A stretch of DNA of 64,000 bases from Stereum hirsutum FP-91666 SS1 (GCF_000264905.1 NW_006763143.1:1172555-1236554); one strand, 5' to 3'. Positions 44,725 through 57,435 are shown, counted from the first letter of the stretch. Notes: generated from the letters alone by a model not told the origin. Numbers and translations: made by a program.

Positions 44725-46309
44725 ATGGCTTCAGCTCAGGCACAGAATGTTCCAAAGGCCATGCTCTATCATGACCCACAGTCACCGTGGTCCGCCGCTG
44801 GTATGCTTGTCCTCAGCAACTCTTCGAGGTGAACACTGCTAATACAAGATACTCTGAATACCAGTTAAGATTGCTTTGTGAGCTTTGTGGTTTACAGTAT
44901 TTGTTGCCAGAGACGTGTTTTGTTCGTTCGTTCACGCTAAGTTCAGGGAGGAGAAAGGCTACGGCGAGGATGAGATCGACCTGAAAATCGTCGACCTGCG
45001 TAAGTCTTTTATCTTCCACATTTCACCCATATCTTTCACCCTTAGCCCTCACCCACAAAAACCACCCCCATCATCTATACAGAGAAAGGCGAGAACTTTT
45101 CGCCGACCTTTCTGCGCCTCAACCCCAAAGGTATGTCTATCACACCTATCTCGGGTCCCCAACGTTCACTCGCCTTTCCGTCCCCGCTCTGACCATGCCC
45201 AATGCGCAATCAAAGGCACGATTCCCACTATGATCGTCCCGTTCGAGAACACTCTCGACTCTGTCACCGAGAGCCGTTACAAGGCCGTCACAGATATCAC
45301 AGTACGCACAGCTCGTTTTAGACCCAAATCTCCGCCATACAGTATATCACCCAAACTTTTAGAAACCACCTACTCACTCGCGCATTTGTGCTTTATATTT
45401 GCTACAGGCTATCGTTGACCTCCTCGACCGTTCTCGAACCGCCATCTCCCGCACCCACACCACCTCCTTCGCTCCCGCGCCCTCCCTCTCGCCCGCAACC
45501 ATCGCTCTCTCCGAACTCTCTAAATCTATCACTGCGCTCCTGCACTCCGCCCCCGCCTCCCCGGAACTCCTCTTCCTCTTCAACGCTCGCGAGACTCCCT
45601 CCCTCCGCGCCGCCGGCCCCACACTTCTGCCCTTCCTCCAAGGCCGGTACGAAGCCCTCAATAAATACTTGAAAGAGAATGAAGCGAGCGAGATCAGGGT
45701 GAGCGAGAAGACGAGGGTGTTTTGGGTCGAGAAGAAGAGGACGACGGAGGAAGTGCTAAAGGTCGTAGAGGCTGCGGGCAAGGGAGAGGAAGAGTTGGGC
45801 GAGGAGGAGAAGAGTGCGAGGAAGGAGTATTTTGAGAATACGAAGGCGGCTTGGGAGGTTGGGCTAGCCGTTGTGTTGCAGAAGATTAGTAAGGACCTCG
45901 TTGGGCCTTATGCGCTTGGTATGTTCTGGTCCTGTTCGCATGTCCTCTATGCTCTGTGCTCCCGTATGTGTATAGAACTTAACTATCCTTCCACTGATGC
46001 TCAATGCGTACAGGCGACCAATTCTCCGTGGCGGACATCCATCTCTGCGCCTGGCTCGCTTGGCTCCTCAAGATTTCCGGGGGTGGCGTCACCGACAGTG
46101 GACCCGAGGCCATCAGGAAGATAGAGAAGAACGTAGGGGGCGGGTTCTCGCTCCCCAGGGCGTTCATCACGCCTCCTTCACCGGCGCAAGACGGGAGTAC
46201 CGATGCGACAACGCCGACGCAACCGGTGCCGCAGGCGAAGTTGGCGATCATTTGGGATGCGATCAAGGAGAGGCCGAGTTGGAGCAAGATTTATGGAGGT
46301 GGGAAGTAG
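44725..46309 (+). CDS. Glutathione S-transferase-fold protein
   Basis: ATG at 44725 (MASAQAQNVPK) leads to a thioredoxin-like N-domain: MLYHDPQSPWSAA, then VKIALEEKGYGEDEIDLKI after two introns, QKGENFSPTFLRLNPKG, and TIPTMIVPFENTLDSVTESR, where IP(T) supplies the cis-proline. The C-terminal helical part contains a long insert (TTSFAPAPSLSPATIALSEL), FLQGRYEALNKYLKEN, SEKTRVFWVEKKRTTEEVL, WEVGLAVVLQKISKDLVGP and DQFSVADIHLCAWLAWLL, where the Asp of VADIHL is the usual N-capping residue. It ends RPSWSKIYGGGK. Introns near 44804-44864, 44877-44948, 45001-45082, 45132-45213, 45301-45408 and 45920-46013. The SPWS sequence could provide a serine-type active site, but enzyme activity is not certain. 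Confidence 0.82.
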
Positions 46310-47857
46310 ATGAATCCTAAGGCCGAACGGTCGAATGTCGAGGTCATGAAGTGTGAAGTCGTGACTTAGTCTAGGAGTACCATGTTTTGTTGAAGAAGAG
46401 CTGGTGAAGTAAAAGTCTTGTAGCATGAAGGAATAACATGATGTGAACGAGTAAGGCTGCTGTGGTGAATATTTGACAACCATTTGTATACTTACGTGGC
46501 CAAATACGACACAGAGTAGGTTCGCACGAAGCGAATGTAGTCTTAGCACTCTCACGAAGATACCCTACCAGTGATTTACTCAAACTCAAAGAGATTGATG
46601 AGAAGTCTTGGCAACGCCGCTCCGCCTGAATTCAAAGCCACCGACAAAGCCACCGACACAGCCTGAACTTCGGCGATGAAGATGGACAATTGAGCAGCCA
46701 CACAGCCAGGACGATCGCCCAAATACTTTCTCTGGGTCAGCAGGGCGCGATAGCGCAACCAACATAGCTATATTCGCACGGCCAAGCAAACATACGTGTA
46801 TCGATAAATTGGGTCGCTGTCAATGTTGTCAAAGTGAACGCCACCATCCAGATGATGGTCGTGCATAGCAGTATAGCACACGCACATTTCCACACGTCCG
46901 GAGTACGATGCCTGCTCATCTGTATCGGCTGGACTCTTCCGGAAGGCCTCGACGGAGCAGAGAGTTCACGGATGTACTAGTTTGACCGAGCCGCCATAGG
47001 TTGAACAAATGTCGATGCTATACAGCGAGTGCAATGGCGGATGGTCAAGCATATGGATCCATACAACACTTACCCCAGAAAGCGTATGTGCGAGGTGTCA
47101 AGGGCGGCGCTAAGATACGAGAGAGGCTGTCCACGCTAAGTGACCAAGAGTGTCCACATAGTGGCGTAGTGGCGTAGTGGCTGTCGAGGGCAAAGTCATT
47201 GTTCGTGGCCATTATGAGGCTGTTTAATTATCTTTTATCGTCGAGGTACATGAGTTGATAGGACCGCAGTTGGGAAACGAAAAGAAGAAAAAAGTAGGAT
47301 GGTATCGCCCACTGGCCAGGGTGTACGCAGTCGGGTCAGCCGGCTTACTGGTTCTGAATCGCAGCGGGCAACGGTGACCGCGGAATTCACAGAACTCAGC
47401 GTGGAGGTGGTGAAGAAGCTCAGACTCGGAGGGTACGAGCGCGCACACTGAGTCGCAAAAAAAATCAAACAGAGAGGCTGTGAGCGCCAAGTGGGATGTG
47501 GTCGTCGTCGGGAAGAGAGAGTCGAGTAAATTGAGGGGTGCGTTCGAGGGGGTACGGCGGATGCCGAGCCCGCGCCGGAGGAGCGAAGATGGAACGGTAT
47601 GCTCGCAACAAACTATCTGCTCGTCGACGACCATCGTCGAGCACAATCTACTCTCGCCCTCGTCGTCGTCGTCGTCGTCTGCATCGAGCCAAGGCAGCCG
47701 GTGAGAGCCCAGGGAGGCCAATACCGGACACAACGGCAAATCAGACCAATCGCAGGCGACGAATACATTATCGTAATTCCTGCTCAATAGTTATACAGCC
47801 ACCGGCAACCGCTCTTCTTAACTTGCCCACACGCTCCTTCCCTTCCTCATCCCCACC
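46310..47857. other. Intergenic, about 1.5 kb
   Basis: Includes the 3' end of the GST-like gene, a doubtful small membrane ORF (46576-46919) and the GT31 promoter. Contains a short GTGGCGTA repeat near 47160-47185. Confidence 0.35.
46576..46919 (-). CDS. Doubtful small membrane protein or gene fragment
   Basis: An ATG at 46919 opens MSRHRTPDVWKCACAILL, then TTIIWMVAFTLTTLTATQ, one plausible membrane helix. A GTATGT donor (about 46800) and CCCAG acceptor (about 46737) could join it to a second exon ending near 46590. The natural phase gives a Gly/Ser/Arg-rich tail; an alternative frame gives a hydrophobic tail. I recognise no family. It may be a remnant of a multi-pass membrane gene. Confidence 0.2.
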
Positions 47858-50781
47858 ATGCCCTCCGTCTTCGGCGTATTTCCCTCAATAACCCGCCCAC
47901 CGCCCTCACCCAACATCGACGTCGACGACTATGACGAAGGTGACCCCCTCGAGGCCGGCACCCCCGTCAGGCCCTCACTATCCCTAGCGAGGACCCGTTC
48001 GACATTCACCGCGTCCTCATCGACCAACGCGCTCGGCTCACACCTCCCAGTTGAACCAGAGTACCTCCTTCCTCACGGCGGAATCTCCGGACGCTCCTCG
48101 TTCTTTTCCTCACCGTCCAACACACCCGTGCCTTCGCGGACAAATTCACCACTACCCGCATTTTACCACTCTGGTATCTCATCCGCTTCGCCCTCAGATA
48201 CAGACAGCGAGCCTGCCTCGCCATTACTCAGTTCCATGCGGAGGAGCACCTGGCGACGAGAAGAGCCAAGACGGTGGTGGACCCTCAACTCTTCTGGCTA
48301 TCGTCGACGAAGACGAGATTCCGGTTGTAGTTTCAACTTTAGGTCACTCAAGCGGGCATGCAGAAGAGTAATCCGCCATCCGTTCTTCCCTAAGCAGCCC
48401 ATTACCATCGTACGTCTGCTATGTCGTCTTGCCTTGTCGCTCCACACATCTAACGGTACTCGTGATTACTCAGCTCCTCACTCTTCTTCTCCTCACCCTG
48501 CTGTCCATCTCAATCACACTTCTCATCATCCATATCCTTAACCCTGATAAAGAACCACTACCTTGGCGCGCTTACTGTACCTTCCCATCTTCGTCGTCAC
48601 ATCCACCATCTCTCACCGCACCCGCCACCTCTCTCGACATCGCCTCCCTCACAGAAGGCCCTTCATGGTCCTCCTTCCCTCCAGAGAACCTCGATGCGCT
48701 CCCCCCGGCCGGTATCTTCGTCGGCGTTTTCTCTATGGACTCTGCTTTCGAACGTCGAATGCTCGTACGTACGACATGGGCTAACCACCCACGCAGTCGA
48801 CACGGCGCAGGTCCAGGCGATGGAGGTGATGGTACTTCGCGTACCACCGTACGCTTCATCCTCGGTCAACCGCAAAAGACTTGGGAGCGTAGGATCAGGT
48901 TAGAGATGGAAAGTGCGTAATATTTTTCTTGTCATTCTCCTACCCTATTTTCTAGCCATTCGCTCGCTTTATTCTGTCTCCACAACCCCCGGTATCTCTA
49001 CTACGTCGCAAGCGTCATCGCTGGTTCTATATCTCCGCTGATCATCCGCTCATCTCACGGGTTTAACAAACAAATTACTAACAAAAACGTGACCACACTC
49101 AAAAAACAGAATATAATGACATCATCATCCTCCCCGTCCCCGAAAACATGAACGAGGGAAAGACACATGCATTCTTCACATGGGCCTCAACCGAAGCTTG
49201 GGTCCCACCCGTCTACTTCGAGACTGAAGTCCCTCCTCCGCAGTTCTCCTACTCGAACCGGACAAGCGTCCCTCCCGCACTGCTCGCGGAACACGATCCA
49301 CTGCACACGAGACTGGACAGGACCTCGACGCATCCAAAGTTCTGGGTCCGTCCGGATTTTGTGGTCAAGGCCGACGACGACTCGTTCATTATGTTGGCGG
49401 AACTGGAGGCGAGACTGAGGGTCGATCTGCATCAGGATCCACCGCCGAGGGTGCATACGAACTCCGAAGGCTATGGCTCTGCGTATTTCGACTTTGAGAA
49501 ACAGCAGCAGCAGAAGGGATCTGGTTCGGAAAAGCGGGCCGATTCAACCTCTTCTTCGTCCGCACTCTCGAGTCGACCATCGTCTGCTTCGGGTTATATC
49601 GGCGCGGTGGATGCGTCGACATATGCATTACAGAACAACGATCCGTTAATCTACTGGGGGTATCTTGTCAAGAACCGGTTCATGGCAGGCGAGATGTACG
49701 CGCTCAGTTGGAGTCTGGTGAATTGGGTGGCGAGGGATCCGGTGGTGCAGGGCATGAAGAGAGGCGCGGAGGATAAGCAGACGGCGAAGTGGATGCAGCT
49801 GCATCCGAGAGCAGATGAGGTGCAATGGAAAAATGAGAGGTGTTGGATCTATGACCATCCTCGGGCTGGCACGGTGTATGTTCTTTTTTCTTTCTTTCTA
49901 CCTAACAGGCATCCCATCACTTCTCACATCAGCCTGTCAAGTCAACTGACCACGGTTATCTCGCTACAGATATTCTCACGGATTCCTCTTTCCCTCGGAG
50001 GTCGCTCGTGTCCGAAGGGGTGTCATGTCCTGGTTCAACAGAGACAGGACCTCTACCGCCGTCGCCGCCGTACCCAGAGATGAACAACAGCCCGCGCCCA
50101 CAGCGACCTCGGCATCAGGTTCGGCAGCCTCTTCGACCAGCGCCAATAGCATTCCCATTCCATCCGCTTGGTCGAAATCATCCGTGTCGCTCTTCGGCTC
50201 GAGGTATTCCCCGCCTCTCGCAGATTTGACGTGGAAACAAAGTGTGGAGGCGCTTGTGGAAGGGAGCGATATGTCGAGATTGTTTGAAGGTGCGTTTTTG
50301 ATCGGCGCTTTTTTCGTGGTTTCGTTTGATTATCAAACACTAATCCTTGTTCGTCTATTCGTCTCCGTCGTTTCATGATGTTGGTAATTGGTATTGGTTG
50401 CTATGACATGGTATGGTACGTTTAGGGAGCGTACAAACGGCCGAAGACGCCTGGAGACAGCGAGAAGGCCGTAAGGCGCGATATGCAGGAAAGCGTGTCG
50501 GGGGTACCGTCGTCGTGCACTTCATCAAGAAAAATATGTGGTTCCTCGAGACGGCGCTGGCGCTGCTGGAGGGTGAAGAGGAGACGGAGCTGGACAGGCA
50601 GAGGAAACAGTATCAGAATGCGAATGCGAATATGGTAACCAGTGGTCAGGGAAGAGAGATCGTCGCGGTGGCTTCACGGACTATAGAAGACGGTGCAGAT
50701 GATGGTGGAGATGACTCCGGCGACGGAGACGTGGCAAGACAGCAGCAAGGGAGGATCCAGGGAAAGCATCGCAGGAGGTGA
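47858..50781 (+). CDS. Glycosyltransferase family 31 (beta-1,3-galactosyltransferase-like)
   Basis: Type II Golgi/ER membrane enzyme expected to add a beta-linked hexose to glycans. The ATG at 47858 opens a cytosolic, Ser/Pro-rich N-terminus of about 170 residues, then a basic patch and a signal anchor (LLTLLLLTLLSISITLLIIH) after an intron. Catalytic motifs: PPAGIFVGVFSMDSAFERR, MLVRTTWANHP, VRFILGQP, EYNDIIILPVPENMNEGK, WASTEAW, and the metal-binding PDFVVKADDDSFIML. Then come YWGYLVKNRFMAGEMYALSW, QWKNERCWIYDHPRAGTVY, an acidic/Ser-rich insert and GTVVVHFIKKNMWFLETALALLE. It ends in a charged tail. Introns at about 48406-48472, 48912-49108, 49877-49972 and 50290-50426. Long disordered inserts make it larger than animal GT31 enzymes. 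Confidence 0.88.
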
Positions 50782-52054
50782 TGGTGGGCTAACGGGGTTC
50801 TTTGAGCATACCTCGTACGCCGGCCGTCTATCCCTCTCCTCGTATATATGCCGCTCTGTTTCTCTGTTTATTTGTGATCCTTTGGGCTGCTGATACCCAC
50901 TTCTGATGATGATTACCCTTTGCTGCCTTCGTCGCTCGTCTCTATAAATCGTGAAATGTGTAGTTCGCCGTTCTGACATCGTTGTTCTTCACTTGATGTA
51001 CCATTACCTGTAGTATGCTTCGCTTGCTTTCCTCTTTCGTCGTCTCTCGTTCGTCCATCCACGTTTTCCCCCTTCTTTATTCCCTTTCTTCGTAAGTTCG
51101 TCCATTCATCTTTTATACCTGCATGCATCGCTGCCCGCGTCTTTCTCCCATACACCATGTCGTCCAACAACGCTCACCGCCAGCACACTAACTCGTTTCA
51201 CCCATTCATTTCGTCTTATTTTTCGACAATTCAAATCTAACGTCCACGCCACCCATGTCGACGGACTTTCTCTCTCCCCTCTACTCTAGTCAATATTCTC
51301 CTCTTCTCCCTTTCCGCTCCGCTCCTCTCCTCTCCTCTCATCGTCGCTCTGGAAATCAACTGGTCTTTACTTCACCCCCTCATTCTTCTCAAAATCTTCA
51401 CCTTACAGTTTACAATGTGAACCACTCCCGTTCCGTTCCGTCCGTCCTCGTTTCGTGTCTTAGACGTTCTAGTTGAGACTTTACACGTCTCTTTCTTCTT
51501 CTTCGTCTTCTACACTTTCTTTCACCTGTTTCCTTCGTCGTACTATACATTCATCCTTCGCCTCTGAACTTTCTCAATTCATCGTCCCTACCTAAAACAT
51601 CTTACTTTATTTTATTGTCGCTTCCAAACCCGTCCTGCCTGGAGTCTCGAGCTCGAGAGCGTGCCTACTTATATATATGTACATGGAACTTTCCACCGAG
51701 GTAAATAAACAAGATAGTCACACAGCACACCATGGAGTCGACTCGGAGTGAGTGGGTACTTCGGAAGAGCTCATGCGTAGCAAGTTACAGACCTTATTCG
51801 TCTTCGGGAAAAGCAACTATGAGTGCGCGAAAGTCAGGCAGAAGGTGAAGAGCTGACTGGGGTTGCTCCGTAATCAAAGTATGTATGACCGTCCACGTTT
51901 ATGAGATGGCCAGGTCCAGGTAACCCTCCGGGACACAGACGTTCATGAGAAAAGTAGTCCCCCACACTGGTCGTTAGAAGGATATGCATGACACTGGCAG
52001 TCTCGTCTCAGCCCTATAAATTACAGTCATGACAGAAATATAGACCGATGTCCA
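50782..52054. other. Convergent 3' intergenic region, CT-rich
   Basis: About 1.27 kb between the stops of converging genes; strongly pyrimidine-rich from 50990 to 51650. Open frames are short and without motifs. No gene supported. Confidence 0.45.
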
Positions 52055-54057
52055 TCATACACCATTCGACGCACAGCTAAAGGGACCTCCTACTGTCCCT
52101 GCCTGGTAGCTATCAATGATGGATTGAACAGAAACCTATGGGCAGAGATGAGTTGCGTCATATCAACACATGATCTCAAACAAGGGACGTACATAGGAAC
52201 CAGCGCCAAGGATGTAGAGACCGATGATGATGAGCAAGTAGTTTACCAAGGTTTCTGCAATGCGCCAATAGTTCGCCCATTTCAATCTGCCAGGGTAGAG
52301 TACCATGTACGACATTCCCCAAAATATGAATCTAGAAAAACCCCAGGTCAAGACGCGATACAGATGGTCAAAGATAAAACGCACCCAAACCACCCGTCTA
52401 CGAACATGTATTGTCAGTGAGCGACACAATCTGACACGTTTTGTTGAACTGACCAAATAGAGAGCTCATAAGGCTGAGCATATCGGAGAAGAAGGGAATC
52501 ACTTCCGCGATGATGAATGCAAGGACCCATGTCGCAGCAATTATCGCAGCCCATACTCCCCAGGCCAGTGGAGTGTTTGAGTGTTTGTGCTCAGAATCGC
52601 GGAAGATGCGGAAGAAAAGAAAGCGTGCTGTGACCGACTGAAGGTTGCAGTGTCATTTACGCGGCCAGAGGCTATCGATAAACGTAGGGCACGTACCGAG
52701 TACAGAGATCCCAAATAGACAATAGTTGGTATCGCAAAACAAAACGCAATCTTCTTAAAGACGGGCTGAAGAGATCCTACAGCTGGTGCGACGATATACT
52801 GGTTCCCAGTGAAGTGATAGACTATTGCACCCGCGAGCGTGAACACTATTACCTCAGAGATGGTCACGGCCCAAAGGGCTGCCACCAAAAAGTCAGTGGC
52901 TTAGTACATCACTTATAAGACACCCAAGCTTCCGACTTGCCTTTAGGGAAATCCCTCGGATTTTTCATCTCTGCAATAAACTGATAGGGAGTGAGCGGGA
53001 AAACCCGTATAAGTAATATACCTGGACTCACGGAGGGTAGCGTAATTTGGCCAATGAGCGTGTAGCTTATATTGAGAAAGGCTGACATGGCTGTTAAAGG
53101 CCGACAAACCTTGAGATATGACGAACGCATAAAGAGATTCACGATTCGAACTCACCAGAGACATACGATGTTCCTGCAGATGCCCATACTGTAATGATGG
53201 GAGCTTCTCCGGTGAAGTCGAACGGATGGGTTTGGACCCCAGAAAATATCACGACAAGTAGTACAGAGGCTCCCATCGTGACAGCAGCAAAGACCCCAAG
53301 GTAGCTCAGTTGACTCAGAGTACGCGGGAGACTAACCAAGAAGCAAATTATAGCAGTTACTGCCGAGAAAGTGATCGTGCATGATGAGGATCCGGAGAGT
53401 GTATTCAACAGTTCTGCGCCGACCACACAATGGAGTGCTGAAGGCAAAAATCAAAGCTGGATGGAGATATTCTTCGAAGAGACTATTGCGATACTGACCC
53501 TGTATAAATACATTGTTGAGGATGAACATAACGACTGTGAGGCGATATGCAAGCTCTGATCCGCCGGTTATGACGCGTGCAACGTCGCAGACATCTCTGA
53601 TTTCCGGATGTTCCAAGCAGAGGCGCCACAAGATTAAAGATGTGTACTGCACAGTAGCTGCCACCCCGATAGTAACGAGGATGCCGGGAACCATGCCTAA
53701 AAGCGAGAATGCCCTACGCATGATGAAGGGTCAAGAACTGTCTTTAGAAAGACAGTGGGGCCTTGAACATCGAGCACTGACCAGGGAAATGACAAGATAG
53801 CCAGACATATATATTCCGAGAACAACAGTCCCGCCGTCTACCATATACCATGTCATGAGCGCTGGTGAAAGTGAAAAAGCGGTTTCAGATGCAGAACTCA
53901 CTTTCTGCCACGAACATGTACGATAACGAACGGCATGTCCATTCTCGAGCGAGATCTGGTCCGAGACACCACCCTCCAATGACACAAGCTCACTGCGGTC
54001 CCGTCCTGCTTTCTCGGAATGATTGGCATCTGAAGAAAGATGTTCTGGGGCCTGCAT
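52055..54057 (-). CDS. Neutral amino-acid transporter, AAAP family (Mtr/AVT-like)
   Basis: Multi-pass membrane permease. The ATG at 54057 (MQAPEHLSSDAN) has a TATA box 74 bp upstream. The cytosolic N-terminus runs to VRYRTCSWQK. Membrane segments then include AFSLLGMVPGILVTIGVAA, QYTSLILWRLCLEHPEI, ELAYRLTVVMFILNNVFIQ, FSAVTAIICFLVSLPRTLS, YLGVFAAVTMGASVLLVVIF, MSAFLNISYTLIGQITLPS, ALWAVTISEVIVFTLAGAIV, KIAFCFAIPTIVYLGSLYS, WAAIIAATWVLAFIIAEVIP and YLLIIIGLYILGAGSY. The last exon gives VSVQSIIDSYQAG ... FSCASNGV, a strong family C-terminus, with stop at 52055-52057. Ten or so introns; one (52879-52940) has a GC donor. The segment just after SWQK is anomalous (see findings), so the first transmembrane helix may be altered or the gene partly decayed. 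Confidence 0.85.
52879..52940 (-). other. GC-AG intron in the amino-acid transporter gene
   Basis: On the minus strand the exon ends CCTAAAG and the intron starts GCAAGT and ends GGCAG, 62 bp. Joining gives FIAEMKNPRDFPK-ALWAVT in the frame expected for the family. No GT alternative gives this join. Confidence 0.75.
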
Positions 54058-54980
54058 CTGTAGTAAACCAACTCGCTCAGGCAGATGCAAAGAGTTCGAG
54101 ATAGAAAGCACAGAGCGCCTGGTACGTGTACTTTTTATACCTGCTCCCACACCATAAACCTGATGACTGAATCTCATATGACATCAGTACGATGAATGTA
54201 GTTAGAGTCTAGTGCACTCAGAATAGACGACCCACTGCCACTGCAACCATACATTTTATATGGAGCGCCCCATGGACTAAAAGATTGATGCACTTGGTAA
54301 GATGATGACCCGATTCGGACACCATGAATCTCTAGAGTAGTCCGGTTGAAAGCGTGGCAAGTTATAGCACATGCGGATACGACGAACGAGCCAAGGCACT
54401 AATCATGATGGTGGTCAGCTTAAAACTACAGACCTGGCAAGTCCCGGATCGTCACGGTCCCGAATTTCAACTCCGCAACGGTGAATTCGCACGTGGGGTG
54501 CGACCGACGCTCGACGGCTATTCCTCAAAATTTGACAAAAACTAGAGGTAAACCCGACGCTTGAGGTCTGCAACGGACTAGACGAATTCTTCAGGACCGG
54601 TGACCGCTTCTGCATCACCACACAAACCATACCACAGTCGCTGATGCTCCACAAACGCAAGGAGCATTACAGTCACACTGGCGGTGCGGCGGTTAGCGCG
54701 GCATGATCCTGTACTCAAAATAAGGCAACTGAGTAGTATGGCATACGATTCACATTCAAGATTTTCGGTCCTGACTGCTATAAACTTCAGGGGGCTGCCC
54801 AGAACCAATCTCAAACGAAAACTTGACGGAAACTGCAGTACCACGACTTGGATGCTTTGAAAACACAGACTACATATTGTGGTGTATAAATTAAGGACCG
54901 AAGAGAAAAAAATGAAGTTGCGATAGGAGTTTGAAAGCTAGCACTACCGTATCTGCAATAAAACTTGGCTGCTTCCTTCG
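54058..54980. other. Intergenic: transporter promoter and GPCR 3' region
   Basis: About 920 bp. Contains the transporter TATA box near its left end. No other gene or repeat recognised. Confidence 0.4.
54131..54139 (-). promoter_or_regulatory. TATA box of the amino-acid transporter
   Basis: TATAAAAAG on the minus strand, 74 bp upstream of the chosen start codon (54057). Its position argues against using the in-frame ATG further upstream at 54177. Confidence 0.5.
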
Positions 54981-56984
54981 CTATATCTGCTTATGAAATA
55001 CGTCTTTCGCTTCCTGACGCTCTCCTTCCACTGATTGGGGCTGTTGAGTATCTTCTTCGGGGCATGCAAGAGGAACAAACCCCCGGAATGGCATCCCCTC
55101 GCTCGTAGTAAGTGCCCCCCTCTTCTGATCCATGGTATTTCCCCTCCCAGCTTCTACACGACCGTCAACTCCTGGATCCTCAGGAGGTGATGCTAAAGAC
55201 AATACTGGCTGAGCTGTCTTCGAGTCATTTTGAGAGGAGTAGACTGTTGAGAGCTCGATCTCGACGACCATTGTATCAAGGGGCCGCGCTGCTGAGCTTT
55301 GTGCAAACCTCGAGCCGCGATTTCCAGATGGTTTTTCTCGATTATTGGTACGTCTCCCGAATATGTGCGAGTGAAAGGCCCGGCTGGCTCGAACAAGAGC
55401 CTGAAAACATGTATACAAGTATGATCAGATCTGACACTCATCCAGAAGGATTGTGAACTAACTGGATCTGAAGCAGCGAGCAAGGCATATACAATGGCGC
55501 GCCCACCGTAAAGAAAATCACCTAATTATGAATGGCCATGATCAGCTAGACGCACATGCTTAAGCTAGCGTGTGTCCTGTTGTCGTGACGTACTGAGTAG
55601 GAGTATGTTATAATCCTACACATCCATGTCCCACAAGTTAACTTAGCGGCATACTCTTAACTATTCAAATGGAGCTGCGCATGCGACTGACCTCCCTATT
55701 GTGAACCCCTCCTGTACTAGTTGCATGTGCAACGCACATCATGCTTGTGAGATTGATGATGCAAGATGCCAGAGGATACAGGCCTGTGTAGAAAAGACAT
55801 GGTGTTTGGTTAATCGACGAGAAGCACTGAGTGACGGAAAGCAGCCCACCAATTCGCAGAATAACACCCCTGTACGCGTTTGCAATATCCACCAGTTGGC
55901 GACCTTGCGTAGTAGATACCGAGCCACCCCGCGAGCGTGCCAAGCTTGGGCCGGAAGAGGACTGCAATGATGAGTGTGTAGCTTTCCTGCGGTGCTTCAC
56001 CATGTAGATGATAACAGTAACGGATGTGCAGACTTCTCCGAGTACTGTGAGTCCAGTCCACAGTAGTTGTGTGCCGATCTCAATGAATCAAATGATTGGG
56101 TGACTATGAGTAATGGACGAACCAACACCGAGGGTTCAGCGAGGAACGGGCATGAACACATACCTGCCACCATAGCCGCTGCACTTGATTATCGTTCGTG
56201 TACCAGCAATCACGAACGAGAGGGTCCCACCTGAAAAGCGGAGAGTTATAAGGTAAAATTCGACGAGACATCCTGTGAGCCTCGTAAACATGTTCACAAC
56301 GTTGACAATAGCCACTCACCCGTACTGTTTGGCAGCATAGGGCGGGACAGTTATAGCCAGGGCCAAGACTGTAGCCCCGATGATATAGTAACGTTCCATC
56401 ATCTGGCCGCTGATATGATGTACGACGACCAACCTATACCAGGTATTTCAGCGTAAACAATATATCAGGAGAGTCAGTTTCAACTCACTGAAGGTTCAAG
56501 GCGATTGCAAAGAGCACAAAGCTGGACCATTCCAAAGTGAGCTGTTCGACAAGTATCAGATCGTATGGTGAATAACAATGGAGGATATATACCTGTAATA
56601 TGAATATCGAAAAGCCACATAGAAAACCAGGGGCTGTCAAAGAACCTCCCACAGCACTCGCGATTCCGAATAGCATGCTGTAGCGATATTCTGATCAGTA
56701 TTTGAAGAGGTCGCGAACCGTTCCTAGGAGCATACTTTGCGATCAAAGCCGACCTCAAGAGACGAAAGCTGACACGGTCTAGGTGATGCTTCGAAGACCG
56801 ATGCGTGCCCAGCACAAAGATCACAATAAGCACGAGAAAGCAAAGGACAGCGCCAACGGCCGATGTGACCGCCCAGAGCTTATTGCTTCGGTTTGGGAGT
56901 ATTAGCGATGTTTAAGACTCTATAAGGAGAAAATAACGCTCACGATATGTCGTCCATTTGCTGAGTGAATACAAACCCAGCCAT
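54981..56984 (-). CDS. Basidiomycete seven-helix receptor (cAMP-receptor-like GPCR)
   Basis: Predicted plasma-membrane G-protein-coupled receptor. The ATG at 56984 (MAGFVFTQQMDDIS) has a TATAAAA 60 bp upstream (57044-57050). Helices and loops: NKLWAVTSAVGAVLCFLVLI, then HLDRVSFRLLRSALIA (conserved first intracellular loop), LFGIASAVGGSLTAPGFLCG, WSSFVLFAIALNLQLVVV, YYIIGATVLALAITVPPYAA, then YGWDPLVRDCWYTND (the second-extracellular-loop Cys motif), IGTQLLWTGLTVLGEVCTSV, MVKHRRK, and VIFFTVGAPLYMPCSLLQIQ. After the last helix the C-tail contains ALVRASRAFHSHIFGRR and about 100 residues rich in Ser, Glu and Pro. Many short introns. The fold assignment rests on DRVSFRLL, the WD..CWY motif and seven hydrophobic segments; the ligand is unknown. 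Confidence 0.82.
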
Positions 56985-57043
56985 CGTGAAAGGAGAGGTG
57001 CTCGAAGTGACAGATTACCGCGCGAATGGAGCAAGTGCCTGCG

Positions 57044-57050
57044 TTTTATA
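57044..57050 (-). promoter_or_regulatory. TATA box of the GPCR gene
   Basis: TATAAAA on the minus strand, 60 bp upstream of the ATG at 56984. Confidence 0.5.
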
Positions 57051-57435
57051 TTACATAGCGCCAACGCGAATGGCAGGTAGCACTGTCCTGAGGAACCTCA
57101 GAGTTGCAGAAATCCGGAGCTTCCTTCTCCCTAACGAGGAATGATCAAAAGGGTACGAATGCAATCGGAGGTCCATTGACGCCACATCAGGATCAGTAGC
57201 CTTTGAATAGATGGTTCGCAACACATGCTGCGATGATGATGCTGGTGGGCATAAGCATCGGCAGCAGTGAGACAGCAACTGGCGCCTTCATGTCCACTGT
57301 GATACGCCATTTGGATGAACGGAGTCCATTGGATGATAAACTTTATATATAAATATACAAGGCTACAACGAACGTCTTCTTGGAGGTGGAGACGCGAGTC
57401 AGAAAATAGTTCGTACCCCACACCATAGCCAACAA

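Noticed and set aside
47224..47787. 187-codon minus-strand frame upstream of the GT31 gene
   Set aside because: Begins without an ATG, is antisense to the GT31 leader, and has a random-looking composition with an Asp run caused by a CGT repeat.
54058..54177. Upstream ATG (54177) for the amino-acid transporter
   Set aside because: It lies upstream of the TATA box at 54131-54139 and adds a non-conserved basic leader.
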